The position numbers and the translations under genes were made by a program. DNA of 64,000 bases from Heterohyrax brucei (lineage: Eukaryota > Chordata > Mammalia > Hyracoidea > Procaviidae): NCBI GenBank assembly GCA_028571685.1, contig CM053143.1, positions 51,887,208-51,951,207 of the forward strand, given 5' to 3'. The notes beneath the pieces are model-generated. The model did no database searches, had not been told where the DNA came from, and worked only from the letters and a program-made list of their open reading frames with translations. Below, piece by piece: positions 54,846-64,000 of the stretch; the first letter of the stretch is position 1, and each line of letters opens with the position of its first letter.

Positions 54846-55530
54846 TTCAGTTTGTTGGGCTGTGAGGGTTTGTGTGTTAGTGTGATACTGGAAGCTATGC
54901 CGCTGGTATTTAGGTACCAGTAGGGTTGCCCATAATGGACAGATTTCAGCTGAGCTTCCAGAGTAAGACAAGGAAGAAGGACTCAACAGTCTACTCCTGA
55001 AAAGGATTAGCTGGTAGAAACCTTGTGAATATAAGCAGAATACTGGTAACACTAGATGTGTTTTATTCATACCCTTCACCTCACTCAGGCTGAATCATGT
55101 AAGAAAGATAATTTCAGAAAATTGTTAAAAAATTATATATGTGACTTCCATATCTTGATATATGAAATGTGAATCACTGCAGTCAGAGAAAAATTAAGTA
55201 TGTATAGCTTACCCAACCTATCAAGAGTTAGTATTCATTTATTTGTACTTGCTAAAATAAGTATCTCTGTAAGAATCAGGTATTTATTATTCACTAAGGT
55301 TTTTTTTTTAAAATCACAAAATAATTAGATAGCTTTAAATTGAGGGTGTAAGAACAGAAATGAGATGGTCTAAGAAAACGGGTACAAGGAGAACTTAGAA
55401 TCACTCGGGAGTGAAGAGAAGGGAAACAAAGAATGAGATATCTTTAAGTCATTTGGCAGTGATTGAGGACTACACAGGAGGAAGAAAGATGGGGAGTCAC
55501 AGTAAAATCAGGGGAAAACTGAGAAGTGGA
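54846..55530. other. Anonymous sequence
   Basis: No supported gene or repeat. Confidence 0.4.
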
Positions 55531-55705
55531 ACCAAGAGCCCTGGTGGTGCTGTGGTTAAAGCAATTGACTACTAACCTAAAGGCATGTGGTTCAAAACTA
55601 CCAGTGGCTTCTCAGGAGAAAGATGTGGCAGTCTGCTTCGGTGGAGATCTGCAGCCACTAGAGTTGGAATGGATTAGATGGTAGTGGATTTGGTTTGGGT
55701 TTTGT
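55531..55705 (+). mobile_element. AfroSINE, long variant
   Basis: 'agagccctggtggtgctgtg', 'gagaaagatgtggcagtctg' and 'gagttggaatggattagatg', with tail 'gtggatttggtttgggtttt'. Confidence 0.9.
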
Positions 55706-58631
55706 TTGGGAGATATGAGCATCAGGCAAATAGGGGGTGTGGAGTATGAGAAGACTGAGGCTGGTTCTCAAGCTGATACTTGTTTTGACTTGATTATTTG
55801 ACAGGAGAAATAGAGAGGCCCACGTAACAAACACATTGACTGTGGTGGAAAATACAAGATATCTCTTATTTACATTAAATAAAATATGCCACATGACACA
55901 CTTGAAAATTCTGCACATATAAACCAGTAGAAATAAACAAAAGTGTACATCTACAGATCAACCTGAATATTCAAATACAATGAAATGCTAAGACAAAAAG
56001 GAGATATTTAAATTCAAATGTGGGCCTTATGTGATCCTGATACTTGTGTAAGAAAAAAAAAGCATATTTTATGAGTATTTTTCCTTTATATGACAGGAAG
56101 AGGAGGGACTTAAGAGTTTTGATTCTAGACCAGAGTTCTATGGAATAGTTTGCAGGACTTTCAAAACCAAGAAAAAAAAAAAAAGCTCTGAGTTTCTTTA
56201 AGCACTTGTTTCTAGGTCATCAGCTAAAGAGAAAGCTTTCAGACAACTGATTTTTTTTTTTTTTAAATTTACTCAGTTGCTTCTGTGAAATCACTTGTCT
56301 TATAAAGTAATAATTTTCCAGGACAGTGCTTAGAAGAAAATTCTTTGAAATAGATCAGAGAATTTACTACGTTACAAGTGCTTTCATGTCAATTAAAAAA
56401 AATGAGAAATCAAGAACATGTATGCTTGCTGTTTAGTAAGTGCCCAAAATGGAACTTCTATCTCCTGCTGGTTTTCAAAGATGAATAACAGAGTTGTAAG
56501 TGGCAAGATAGGGTTCAGGGCTTGAATCTGGTTATTATAACATGGAAGAGATCAAGTACTCTGAGCTTTACTAATTTGAGAGTACTGTCCAGAAGGAGGT
56601 CACTGGTCTGCCTAGGATTTTCCTGGAATGATGACTTTATAATGTCTTAACAGCATCAAGATTTTTGGGGTGTGGTTTGAACATGAAATTCAGCTAATTT
56701 CTAAGTATTCCAGTTGCAAAGTGCAGTCAGTTTTGGTTGAGGCCCCATATGTCTACATAGAAGCTAGAAATCACCTAGGGACTATGTTTACTGGCTTCTT
56801 AGGAGTATTTGGGGAACAATTTAAAAGCAAGTGCATATAGTCTTTATTTTCAGAATGACAACATATCCAGAAAAGCTATTAAAATTCCTCTATTATATTA
56901 AATGTATATATCTTGAATACAATATATTAAAAGTTAAAAAAATGACTTTCTGTTATGAATCCAATAATTTTTGACAAATTGAGTCTCCCCCCCCCCCAGG
57001 GAAATGATACATTTATCTATGATCTCAAAGGAAATTTATTCCTTTTGTTTTTCAATGTGTGGTCCAAATGTGTTTGAGTGTTTATTGTGTATTTATTTTG
57101 GAGAATACTTACTATTGTGCCAATGGGCATGTCTTGTATCAAATATGAGTGTTAAAGCAGCAGATGTTTAAATTATGCTTCCGTTCTCTAGCAAGTAAAA
57201 TCATTTCTTAGTGTCATTGTAAATAAATATAGCAGATTGATTGATGTCTCCCAAGTAGAATATAATCTGAAGAATTTTTACATAGGACAGAAAGAAACTT
57301 AACATGTGTCTTGGTGAGTATTATAGAGTTTGTGTGTACATTAAGGATGGCCTCACTCAGCCAGATTAAATAGGATGAATACTTGTTACTTGAAGGGCAT
57401 TTGGTGAGCGGTAATTTGAGGAGAGTTGGGTAAAAAATCTTAAACAAGTTGAGTGTGGCACACTGAAGATAACTTCTTAAAAAAGGTTATATCATTTTTA
57501 TGGAATGACCATTGTTCCATTTGTACCCAACATGGGTATCCTCTTTGCTGTTGAGTTTCACAAATGAGGGTAATTAAACTGGGGAAATGAATTGTCTCTG
57601 TATTATTTTTGGTGCTATTAGATCTCTGTTATTCATTTGTGGATATCCACTTAGCCATGACCTTTTCTCACTTCTGGATATAAATGGTCACAGTGCCCCA
57701 AATGATTTTTAAGTACTAACTAATAATAGTAACAGATGAAGTACAATTCCGGGTATGTGCTGATGATATGATCCTGGTGACTTTATGGTGAAGTGTAATT
57801 ATGTAAGTGTACACACACACAAATGCACAGATACACTAGATATTTTATTTCTTTATCCATTTCATGGAATGGAAAACCAAGAAAATGCATCTAGTAGATG
57901 CTGGGAAGAGATCCTCCTTTTTGAATTGTGTATTTCTTTTGGAGCTGATGTCAAAACTCAAGCAATCTGAAACCTTAGGTAAATGATATACTATATAGTG
58001 TTTGAATCCAGAGCTGACAGACTATCAAGTAGACGGTATCCAGTTGGTGTTAGCTAATTGGGCTCTATTTTCAAACACCAGTCCCTTCTACAGTAGTATT
58101 GACCTTTCCTTGGTAGCCAGTATGTAAACAGTATTCCTCTGGTTTTACATTTTTGTTTTTCAGGGAGTTTGCCTGTGTAAAGGAATCTTAGTCACTTATC
58201 TAAGCCTCTGCTTCTCACTTTAAATTATGGGCTTAACAGAATTTCTTAATGTTTCCTCTGGTAATACACTGTGAAATTATCTCAACAAGAAGTACTTTTG
58301 TCCACTAAATATTTGGAAAGTGTTTTGAGGTTAGTTAAGAGTACAGGCAGTAAAGCACATTCTACTTTTTACTTATGATCATCATAATTTTATATGGGAA
58401 AGTTCTGCCTCATGAATGCAGTTCATTCAGCATCAGTGATTAGTAGTTTTGTGCTGCTGGTTGACTGGGTCTTGTTAGAGTATATGGTTAGCTCTATTCC
58501 GTGAGAGCACATTACACCCCTGCGTTTAGCTAGACATCTCCCAGTGTCTTCTGTTCATAATGAGAAGCCATGAGAGAGAGTTCAAAGACCTCAGGGAAAC
58601 TTTTAATTACTATTATTAAAAAAGCAATATA
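55706..58631. other. Anonymous AT-rich sequence
   Basis: No supported gene. Simple runs: A-run 56,173-56,185, T-run 56,252-56,263, C11 at 56,987-56,997. Small frames (for example 57,785-57,970) have no features. Confidence 0.48.
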
Positions 58632-58905
58632 ATACAGTGGGAAGAAAATTGGGTAAAGACAATCTGGAGACCTATGTTTGATTTCAACAGGGTTTCCAAG
58701 AAGCGGCTGGTAGTTTTGAACTGCTGACCTTTTGGTTAGCAGCCAAGCTCTTAATCACTGTGTCAGTAGGGGTCCTTAATTAGCTTTGCCCTGGGAAAAT
58801 CACTTAAATTCTAGAATTGTTTCCTCATGTGTATAATGAAGGAGTTGACTTAGATAACCTCTAAGATTACTTCTAGTTCAAATATTCTGTCATTCTCTAT
58901 TATTA
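58632..58905 (+). mobile_element. MIR-family SINE split by an AfroSINE
   Basis: Left part 58,632-58,687 ('aatctggagacctatgtttg'); right part 58,779-58,905 ('ttgccctgggaaaatcactt', 'ttgtttcctcatgtgtataa', 'ttagataacctctaagatta'). Confidence 0.72.
58688..58778 (-). mobile_element. AfroSINE, head portion
   Basis: 'agggtttccaagaagcggct', 'gctgaccttttggttagcag' and 'tcttaatcactgtgtcagta' run to the head 'ggggtcc'. It is inserted in the MIR. The tail is missing. Confidence 0.85.
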
Positions 58906-58935
58906 AAGACCCCAAACAATTATTTAATTGGCCTC

Positions 58936-58984
58936 TTGGTCATTATGAGTCGGAACTGACTTGATGGCAGTGGGTTTGGTTGTT
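58936..58984 (+). mobile_element. 5'-truncated AfroSINE
   Basis: Tail only: 'cattatgagtcggaactgac' and 'ttgatggcagtgggtttggt'. Confidence 0.8.
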
Positions 58985-59649
58985 GGGTTGTCAATAATTT
59001 AAATTCCAAAATATTGTGTAAGTAAGCTTATAACCCTGGATGCTGGCTCACTGGTTTCTCAAGTACTCAGCTGTGAAATTGTGCAAGATTCTGTGATGAG
59101 ACCGGAAAACTGACAGAAATAGAAGAAGCTAGAGAAAGTATCTTTAAAATTGTCTACTTTGTAAGATGACTACAACTGGTAAGTGTTTTTGGCAAGTTAG
59201 TAGAAATCATAGTACTGCCAAATATACTGAAATAAACATTGAGATGCTCCCAGATAACAGAAATAGCATTGCTCAGGAGGAAATCTAACAACATGAACAG
59301 TAAGATAATTAAATAAAAATTAGAGATTAATTAAACTTTAGTTTCTTTTGGTAAAAAAATAAATATAAACTGGAAAAATACATGTAAAGATTATCTCTTC
59401 TTAAGCGAAGGTTTTTGGAAAATTGTGAATCCAGGTGATGAAGCTAAGAAGACTTGAGGGTGAAGTTGACATTGGTCTTTTCAGTCATGCTAATTCAGAC
59501 GAATAGCTGTTGCCTTTTACTACTGCCTTTTTGAATTCAGGGAGACAAATACACATTCATCTATTATTGCAGCTTGGCATTGTGAGGAGGCCTAGGAGAG
59601 GAGTCTAAATACTAGAGTCAAAGACCCGGTGTTTTCACTCACAAAGGTA
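58985..59649. other. Anonymous sequence
   Basis: No supported gene or repeat. Confidence 0.4.
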
Positions 59650-59940
59650 TAGGTTATGGATTGAATCATTCCCTCCAAAAGTTACTTGTTATGAATCCTC
59701 ACCTCTATACTTGTAATCTCATTTGAGAATAGGGATTTCTTTGTTATGTTAAAGAGATAGTGTCAGAGTAGGGCATGTGTTAAATCAGTCACTTTTTTGA
59801 GATATAAAAGAAGAAAGCAAGCCCAAGTGGGGAGAGACAGACAGCGTGTGGATATCTCCAATGAGTTGCCAAGAAGCAGCTGAGACAAAGATATTCCCCC
59901 AGAGCAAAAAAGACAGCATTTTCTCAGCCAATGTGATAAA
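59650..59940 (+). mobile_element. MaLR-type LTR, truncated by an L1
   Basis: 'ggttatggattgaatcattc', 'ttcattgagaata'-like middle ('ctcatttgagaataggga') and 'gagatataaaagaagaaagc' follow the MaLR order. The right half is missing where the older L1 tail begins. The 60-codon minus-strand frame is chance. Confidence 0.72.
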
Positions 59941-61004
59941 TTCAAACTTTAAGACTTTTACTATTATTTTAAAAATATTTTATTGTGCTTTAAGTGAGAG
60001 TTTCCAATCCAAGTCAATTTGCCATACAACCCCTGCCACATACACACCACTGTACAACTCTAGCTGCTCTGCACACCCTCTGACAGCATACCGCTCCTTT
60101 CCGCCTTGTATTTTCTGTATTCTTTCAACCAACTCCTGTGACTCCACTTCCACCCTCCCATTTCACCTCTGAACAGGAGCTGCTGTGACAGCCTCATGTA
60201 AGCCAAGAAGCACTCTCTTTATCAGCATTACTGTAAGTCAAAAATCCAGTGCAATCTTTTTCTGGAGAATTGGCTTCAGTACTGGTTTCAGCTCCAGGTC
60301 AGCAAAGAGTTCAGGGGTAGTGTCCTCAGGGGACCCTTCAGGATGTTGGACCGTCAAGTCTAGTCTGAACCCCTGTTTTTCTCCCATTAAGTCATGGACT
60401 CTACACTGTGTTTCCTGTGAGGTCATTGGTGCTGGCTGAGCACCATCTAGTTCTTCTGATCTCGTGCTAATGTAGTCTCCGAATCATATAGTCCCTTTTT
60501 TTTTTTTAATCCTGGACTCATATTTTTTCATATTTTTCTCATGTCTTTGATATCTTTAATTCTCCTCTGCTCTGGCTTCATTGAGACCAGTTGATGCTAC
60601 TTAGAAGGCAGCTTGCTAGCTTTTAAGACCCCAGATGCCACTCAGCAAACTGGGATGCAGAATATTTACTTAAAACAAAACAAAACAACTTAGTTATGCC
60701 AATTGACCTAGACGTACCCTGAAACCCTTTCTTCCAGACCCTTGCCCCTGCTACTGTGTCCTTCAAAATGTTGGTCTGTATTTAGGGAACATTTTAGCTT
60801 TCGGTATAGTCCGTTAGTGTTAATCTTCTTTGTACTGCGTGCTGTTGCTTCCTTCACCTAACTCAGCTCCTAGCTACCATCTCTAATCTAAGAATATTCC
60901 CGTCCCTCAAGGATGTAACCAATAGAAATTATTTTCTTCAGTGCTTAAACCTTTTCCTAAGTTCTTACAATGTGGTCTCATAACAATATTTGTCCCTTAG
61001 CAAC

Positions 61005-61497
61005 TGTTTTAGTAAGCTAGTGCTGCTGTAACAGGAATACAACAAGTGGACAGCTTTAAAAAGAGAAATTTTATTGTCCGGTAAGCTAGAAGTCCAAATT
61101 CAGGGTGTCAGCTCCAGAGAAGGGCTTTCTCTGCTGGCACTGGAGGAAGGTCCTTGTATTCAATATTGCCCTGGACTGGAAGCTTTTGAGGTGCAGAGAC
61201 TCTAGTCCTTCCAAAGGACGTGCTCAGTTACCCACACTGATTTCTTTGTTGATGGTAAGAGTTCCTCAAATGTCTTTGCTAGCTTCTTTCTTTTAAGTCT
61301 CAAGAGACCCCCTCAAGGCACAAAACAAACTTACACATTGGATCTTGCTCCACCAACACAATCGCTGCCCATCCACCCTCCTTCGCATCACAGAGGCAGG
61401 AATTCCAACATGGGAGAACATCACACAGTACCAGGAATTATAGCCCAGTCAAATTGCTGCAGATTTTTTTTTTAGGAACACAGTTCAACCCATGACA
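61005..61497 (-). mobile_element. MaLR-type solo LTR inserted in L1
   Basis: On the plus strand it reads 'tgttttagtaagctagtgct' to 'cagttcaacccatgaca'. The flanks 'gcaac' (61,000-61,004) and 'gcgac' (61,498-61,502) are a 5-bp duplication with one mismatch. The L1 reads on as 'gactgactaattttactgaa'. Related to 40,261-40,789. Confidence 0.85.
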
Positions 61498-63446
61498 GCG
61501 ACTGACTAATTTTACTGAACATAATGTCTACCAGATGACTCTATGTTAATAGATGTTTCCCAAGGTCATCATTGGTCTTTATCATTGCATGACATTCCAC
61601 TGTGTGAATATATCATAGTTCATTTATCCTTTCATCTATTGATTTCATTTTTTTGCTATTGTGGCCAGTGCTACAATATTGGTGTGCATGTATCTATTTG
61701 TGTGAGAGCCCCTATTTCTTTGGGATATATTCAAAACAATGAGATTGCTAGATCATATTGTATATCTATTTCTAGCTTTCTAAGAAAGTACCCAATTGAT
61801 TTCCAAAGTGGTTGTACCTTTTTACATTCTCACCAGCTGTGTAGAAGTGTTCTAGTCTCTTTACAACCTCCTTAACATTTATTATTTTGTGTTTTTTGAA
61901 TTAATGCCAGCCTTGTTGGGGTGTCAGTAGTGTTTCATTGTAGTCTTCATTTGGGTTTTGCTAGTGGCTAATGACTGTGAGCATTTCCTCATGTGACTTT
62001 TGGCTGCCTGGATATCTTTGGTGAAATGTCTGTTCATAACCATTTTTAATTGAGTTATTGATTTTTTTGTTGTTGAGGTTTTGAAGTAACATGTAGATTA
62101 TTTAGATGCCAATCACATTCATGGTTGTCATTTTTTTTCCCAGGCTATAGGTAATCTTTTTACTTTTTTGGTGATGTCTTTGGATGAGCTTAAGTGTTTG
62201 ATCTTTAGGAGTTCTAGTTTATTTTTTTTTTCTAGTGTTTGTGCATTATTAGTAATATTTTGTAGTCTGTTTATGTTGTGTGTTAGGGCTCCCAGCGTTG
62301 TCCCTATTTTTTCTTCCATGATCTAAAGATTATTCTAGATTTTATATGTAGGTATTTGATCCATTTTGAGTTGGTTTTCATGTGTGATGAGAAGTACAGG
62401 TCTTGCTTCTTTTTTTTAACAGATGGATATCTAGTTTTGCCAATACCATTTGTTGAAGAGACTGTCTTTTCCCCAGGTAACAGCCTGATCCTTTGTCAAA
62501 CACGAGCTGCTCATAGGAGGACAATGTTATATCTGGATTCTCTATTCTGTTCCACTGGCTTATGTATCTGTTTTTGTGCCAGTGCCAGACTGTTTTCAAT
62601 ACCATGGCAATATAATAAGTTCTAATGTCAGGTAATGTGTGGCCTCCTTCTTTGTTATTCTTGAGTAAGACTTTACTCATCTGGGGCTTCTCCTCTTTTT
62701 GTATGAAATTGTTGATTTGTTTGTTCTCCATCTCTTTGAAAAATGCCATTGGACTTTGTATTGGGATTGTGTTGTATCGCTAGATGGTTTTGAGTAGAAT
62801 ATTCATTTTCATGATGTTAAATTTTCCTATTCCTGAGCTAGGTAGGTCTGTTCACTTATATAGGTTTCTTGAAGCAGAGTCTTATAATTTTCTTACCATG
62901 CATCTTTTACATCTGTTGTTAGATCTATTCCAAAATATCTTATATTCTTGCGGGCAATTGTAAATGGTGTTGATTTGGTGATTTCCTCTTTGATGGACTC
63001 TTTGTTGGTGTAAAAAAACTCCAACTAATTTATGTATGTTTACCTTATAGCCTGATACTTTGCTGAGTTCTTCTATTAGTTCTAGTAGTTTTTTGTGACT
63101 TCAGTGTTTTCTGTGTAAGATCATATCATCTGCAAATAGAGATAATTTTACTACTTCGTTACCAATTTGGATGCCCTTTATTTCTTTATGATTGCTCTGG
63201 CAGGAATCTAGAGCACAATATTGAATAGAAGTGGTGACGGTAGGTATCTTTTTCTGCTTCCTGTTCTCAGGAGAAATGCTTTCAGACTCTCCCCATTTAG
63301 GACAATGTTGGCTCTTTGCTGTACATAGATCCTCTTATTATGTTGAGTACTTTCCCTTCTACTCCTAATTTGTTCAGAGTTTTTAGCATGAATTGGTGTT
63401 GGACTTTGTCAAATGCTCTTCTGCAGCAATTAGTAAAATTAAGTGA

Positions 63447-63472
63447 TTCTTGATGGCACTTGGCTTTGGCTG
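63447..63472 (+). other. Short SINE/RTE-tail-like insertion in L1 ORF2
   Basis: 'tgatggcacttggctttggc' then 'tggctt' replaces the sequence expected in other L1 copies between 'agtgattctt' and 'tttatgtgg'. It resembles the 35-bp insert at 37,109, but no duplication is evident. Confidence 0.4.
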
Positions 63473-63839
63473 GCTTTGTTTATGTGGTCGATTATGTTAA
63501 TGGTTTTCTAATGTTGAACTGTCCCTGCATTCCTAGTATGACTCCAATTTGTTCATGGTGAATAATTTTTTTGATATGTTGTTGAATTCTATTTGCTAGG
63601 ATTTGGTGAGTTTTTTTTTTTTTTTTTGCATCTAAGTTCATGAGAGATACTGGTCTGTAATTTTCTCTTTTTGTGCTATTTTAACTTGGTTTTGGTATCA
63701 GAGTTATTCTAGATTCATAGAATGAATTTGGGAGTATTTCATTTTTTTCTATGATATGAAATACCTTAAAATTTGACAGAGTTCTCTAATGAAGCAGTTT
63801 GGGCCAGGACATTTTTGGTTGAGAATTTTGAATTACTTT

Positions 63840-64000
63840 TTCTTTTTTTTTTTTAATAATTATAAAATATATATTTTTTTAATTTAATATGACTGAGTGA
63901 AAATGTACATTCCCGTATAAATTTACATGCGCACCTATATGCAGCTTCCACTGCTCTCCCTGTCCGGTGACAGCACACTATTCCTCACTGATCCCTATAT
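63840..64000 (-). mobile_element. 3' end of another young L1, running off the window
   Basis: After a T-rich tail the sequence 'tatgactgagtgaaaatgta' and onwards matches the young-L1 3'UTR ('gcagcttccactgctctccc'). Its 5' side lies beyond the window, so its length is unknown. It has inserted into the older L1. Confidence 0.92.

Larger units (their letters stand above)
59945..63850 (-). mobile_element. Older L1 (3'UTR and ORF2), carrying an LTR
   Basis: The 3' end is at about 59,945 ('tattgtgctttaagtgagag'), with the 3'UTR running to about 61,000. ORF2 runs from there to 63,850, with the landmarks 'ggctgcctggatatctttgg' (62,003), 'gatggatatctagttttgcc' (62,421) and the FADD codons at about 63,122-63,133. 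Surviving protein: MAFFKEMENKQINNFIQKEE and RTYYIAMVLKTVWHWHKNRY at 62,749-62,378, with a further piece at 62,319-62,128. It does not carry the young family's TAA before VGFIPG; here the region reads HHEQIGV. A solo LTR splits it at 61,005-61,497. Confidence 0.88.

Noticed and set aside
1..64000. Endogenous retrovirus internal genes, CRISPR arrays, operons or defence genes
   Set aside because: Only solo LTRs are seen; no viral coding motifs, spaced repeats of CRISPR type or prokaryotic gene layout occur.

Overview
This window is a piece of a mammalian nuclear genome, and almost certainly an afrotherian one (elephant-like, or another paenungulate). The main evidence is the many copies of a tRNA-derived SINE whose head resembles 'ccctggtggcgcagtggtta' and whose tail resembles 'gggtcgctatgagtcggaat' then 'cgactcgatggcagtgggtttggttt'. 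I recognise this as the AfroSINE class. Alongside it are one young L1 family, several older L1 lineages, MaLR-type solo LTRs, L2, MIR, a MER5A-like element and mariner-derived elements. I found no host protein-coding gene, no rRNA or tRNA gene and no CRISPR array. The only long reading frames belong to L1 ORF1 and ORF2, and all are broken.

Layout. 1-9.6 kb: mostly anonymous AT-rich DNA, with a short L1 3' end that has a clean target-site duplication (TSD), an L2 remnant, an eroded LTR-like repeat and a mariner-derived foldback element. 9.6-16.8 kb: a full-length 7.2-kb L1 on the minus strand. 17.3-23.7 kb: a second mariner foldback in opposite orientation, an older plus-strand L1 split by a solo LTR, SINEs, and further L1 3' pieces. 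24.2-36.1 kb: one ancient minus-strand L1 broken up by SINEs, a 615-bp LTR, a truncated L1 sitting inside a SINE, and a second full-length 7.2-kb L1 (28,737-35,936) with a perfect 16-bp TSD. A short telomere-like hexamer tract follows. 36.1-49.9 kb: mostly anonymous sequence with MIR, LTR, L2 and SINE insertions and a GT/GA microsatellite. 49.9-52.5 kb: two L1 5' segments (ORF1 plus leader) in tandem. 52.5-59.6 kb: SINEs and anonymous sequence. 59.6-64 kb: an older L1 carrying a solo LTR, then the 3' end of another young L1 running off the window.

The L1s supply the ORF1 RNA-binding protein and the ORF2 endonuclease/reverse transcriptase that copied the L1s themselves. The AfroSINEs appear to depend on an RTE-clade LINE, since an RTE-like piece at 54.65 kb shares its end with them. 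Nothing here forms an operon or a defence system, and I found no new biological system. The most useful observations are: two independently inserted full-length L1s that share the same ORF2-disabling lesions; a 35-bp insertion of only the SINE/RTE tail with an 11-bp TSD; a monomeric 5'UTR promoter with a YY1-like core; two matching mariner foldback elements in inverted orientation; and a degenerate telomeric tract at the edge of an ancient L1.
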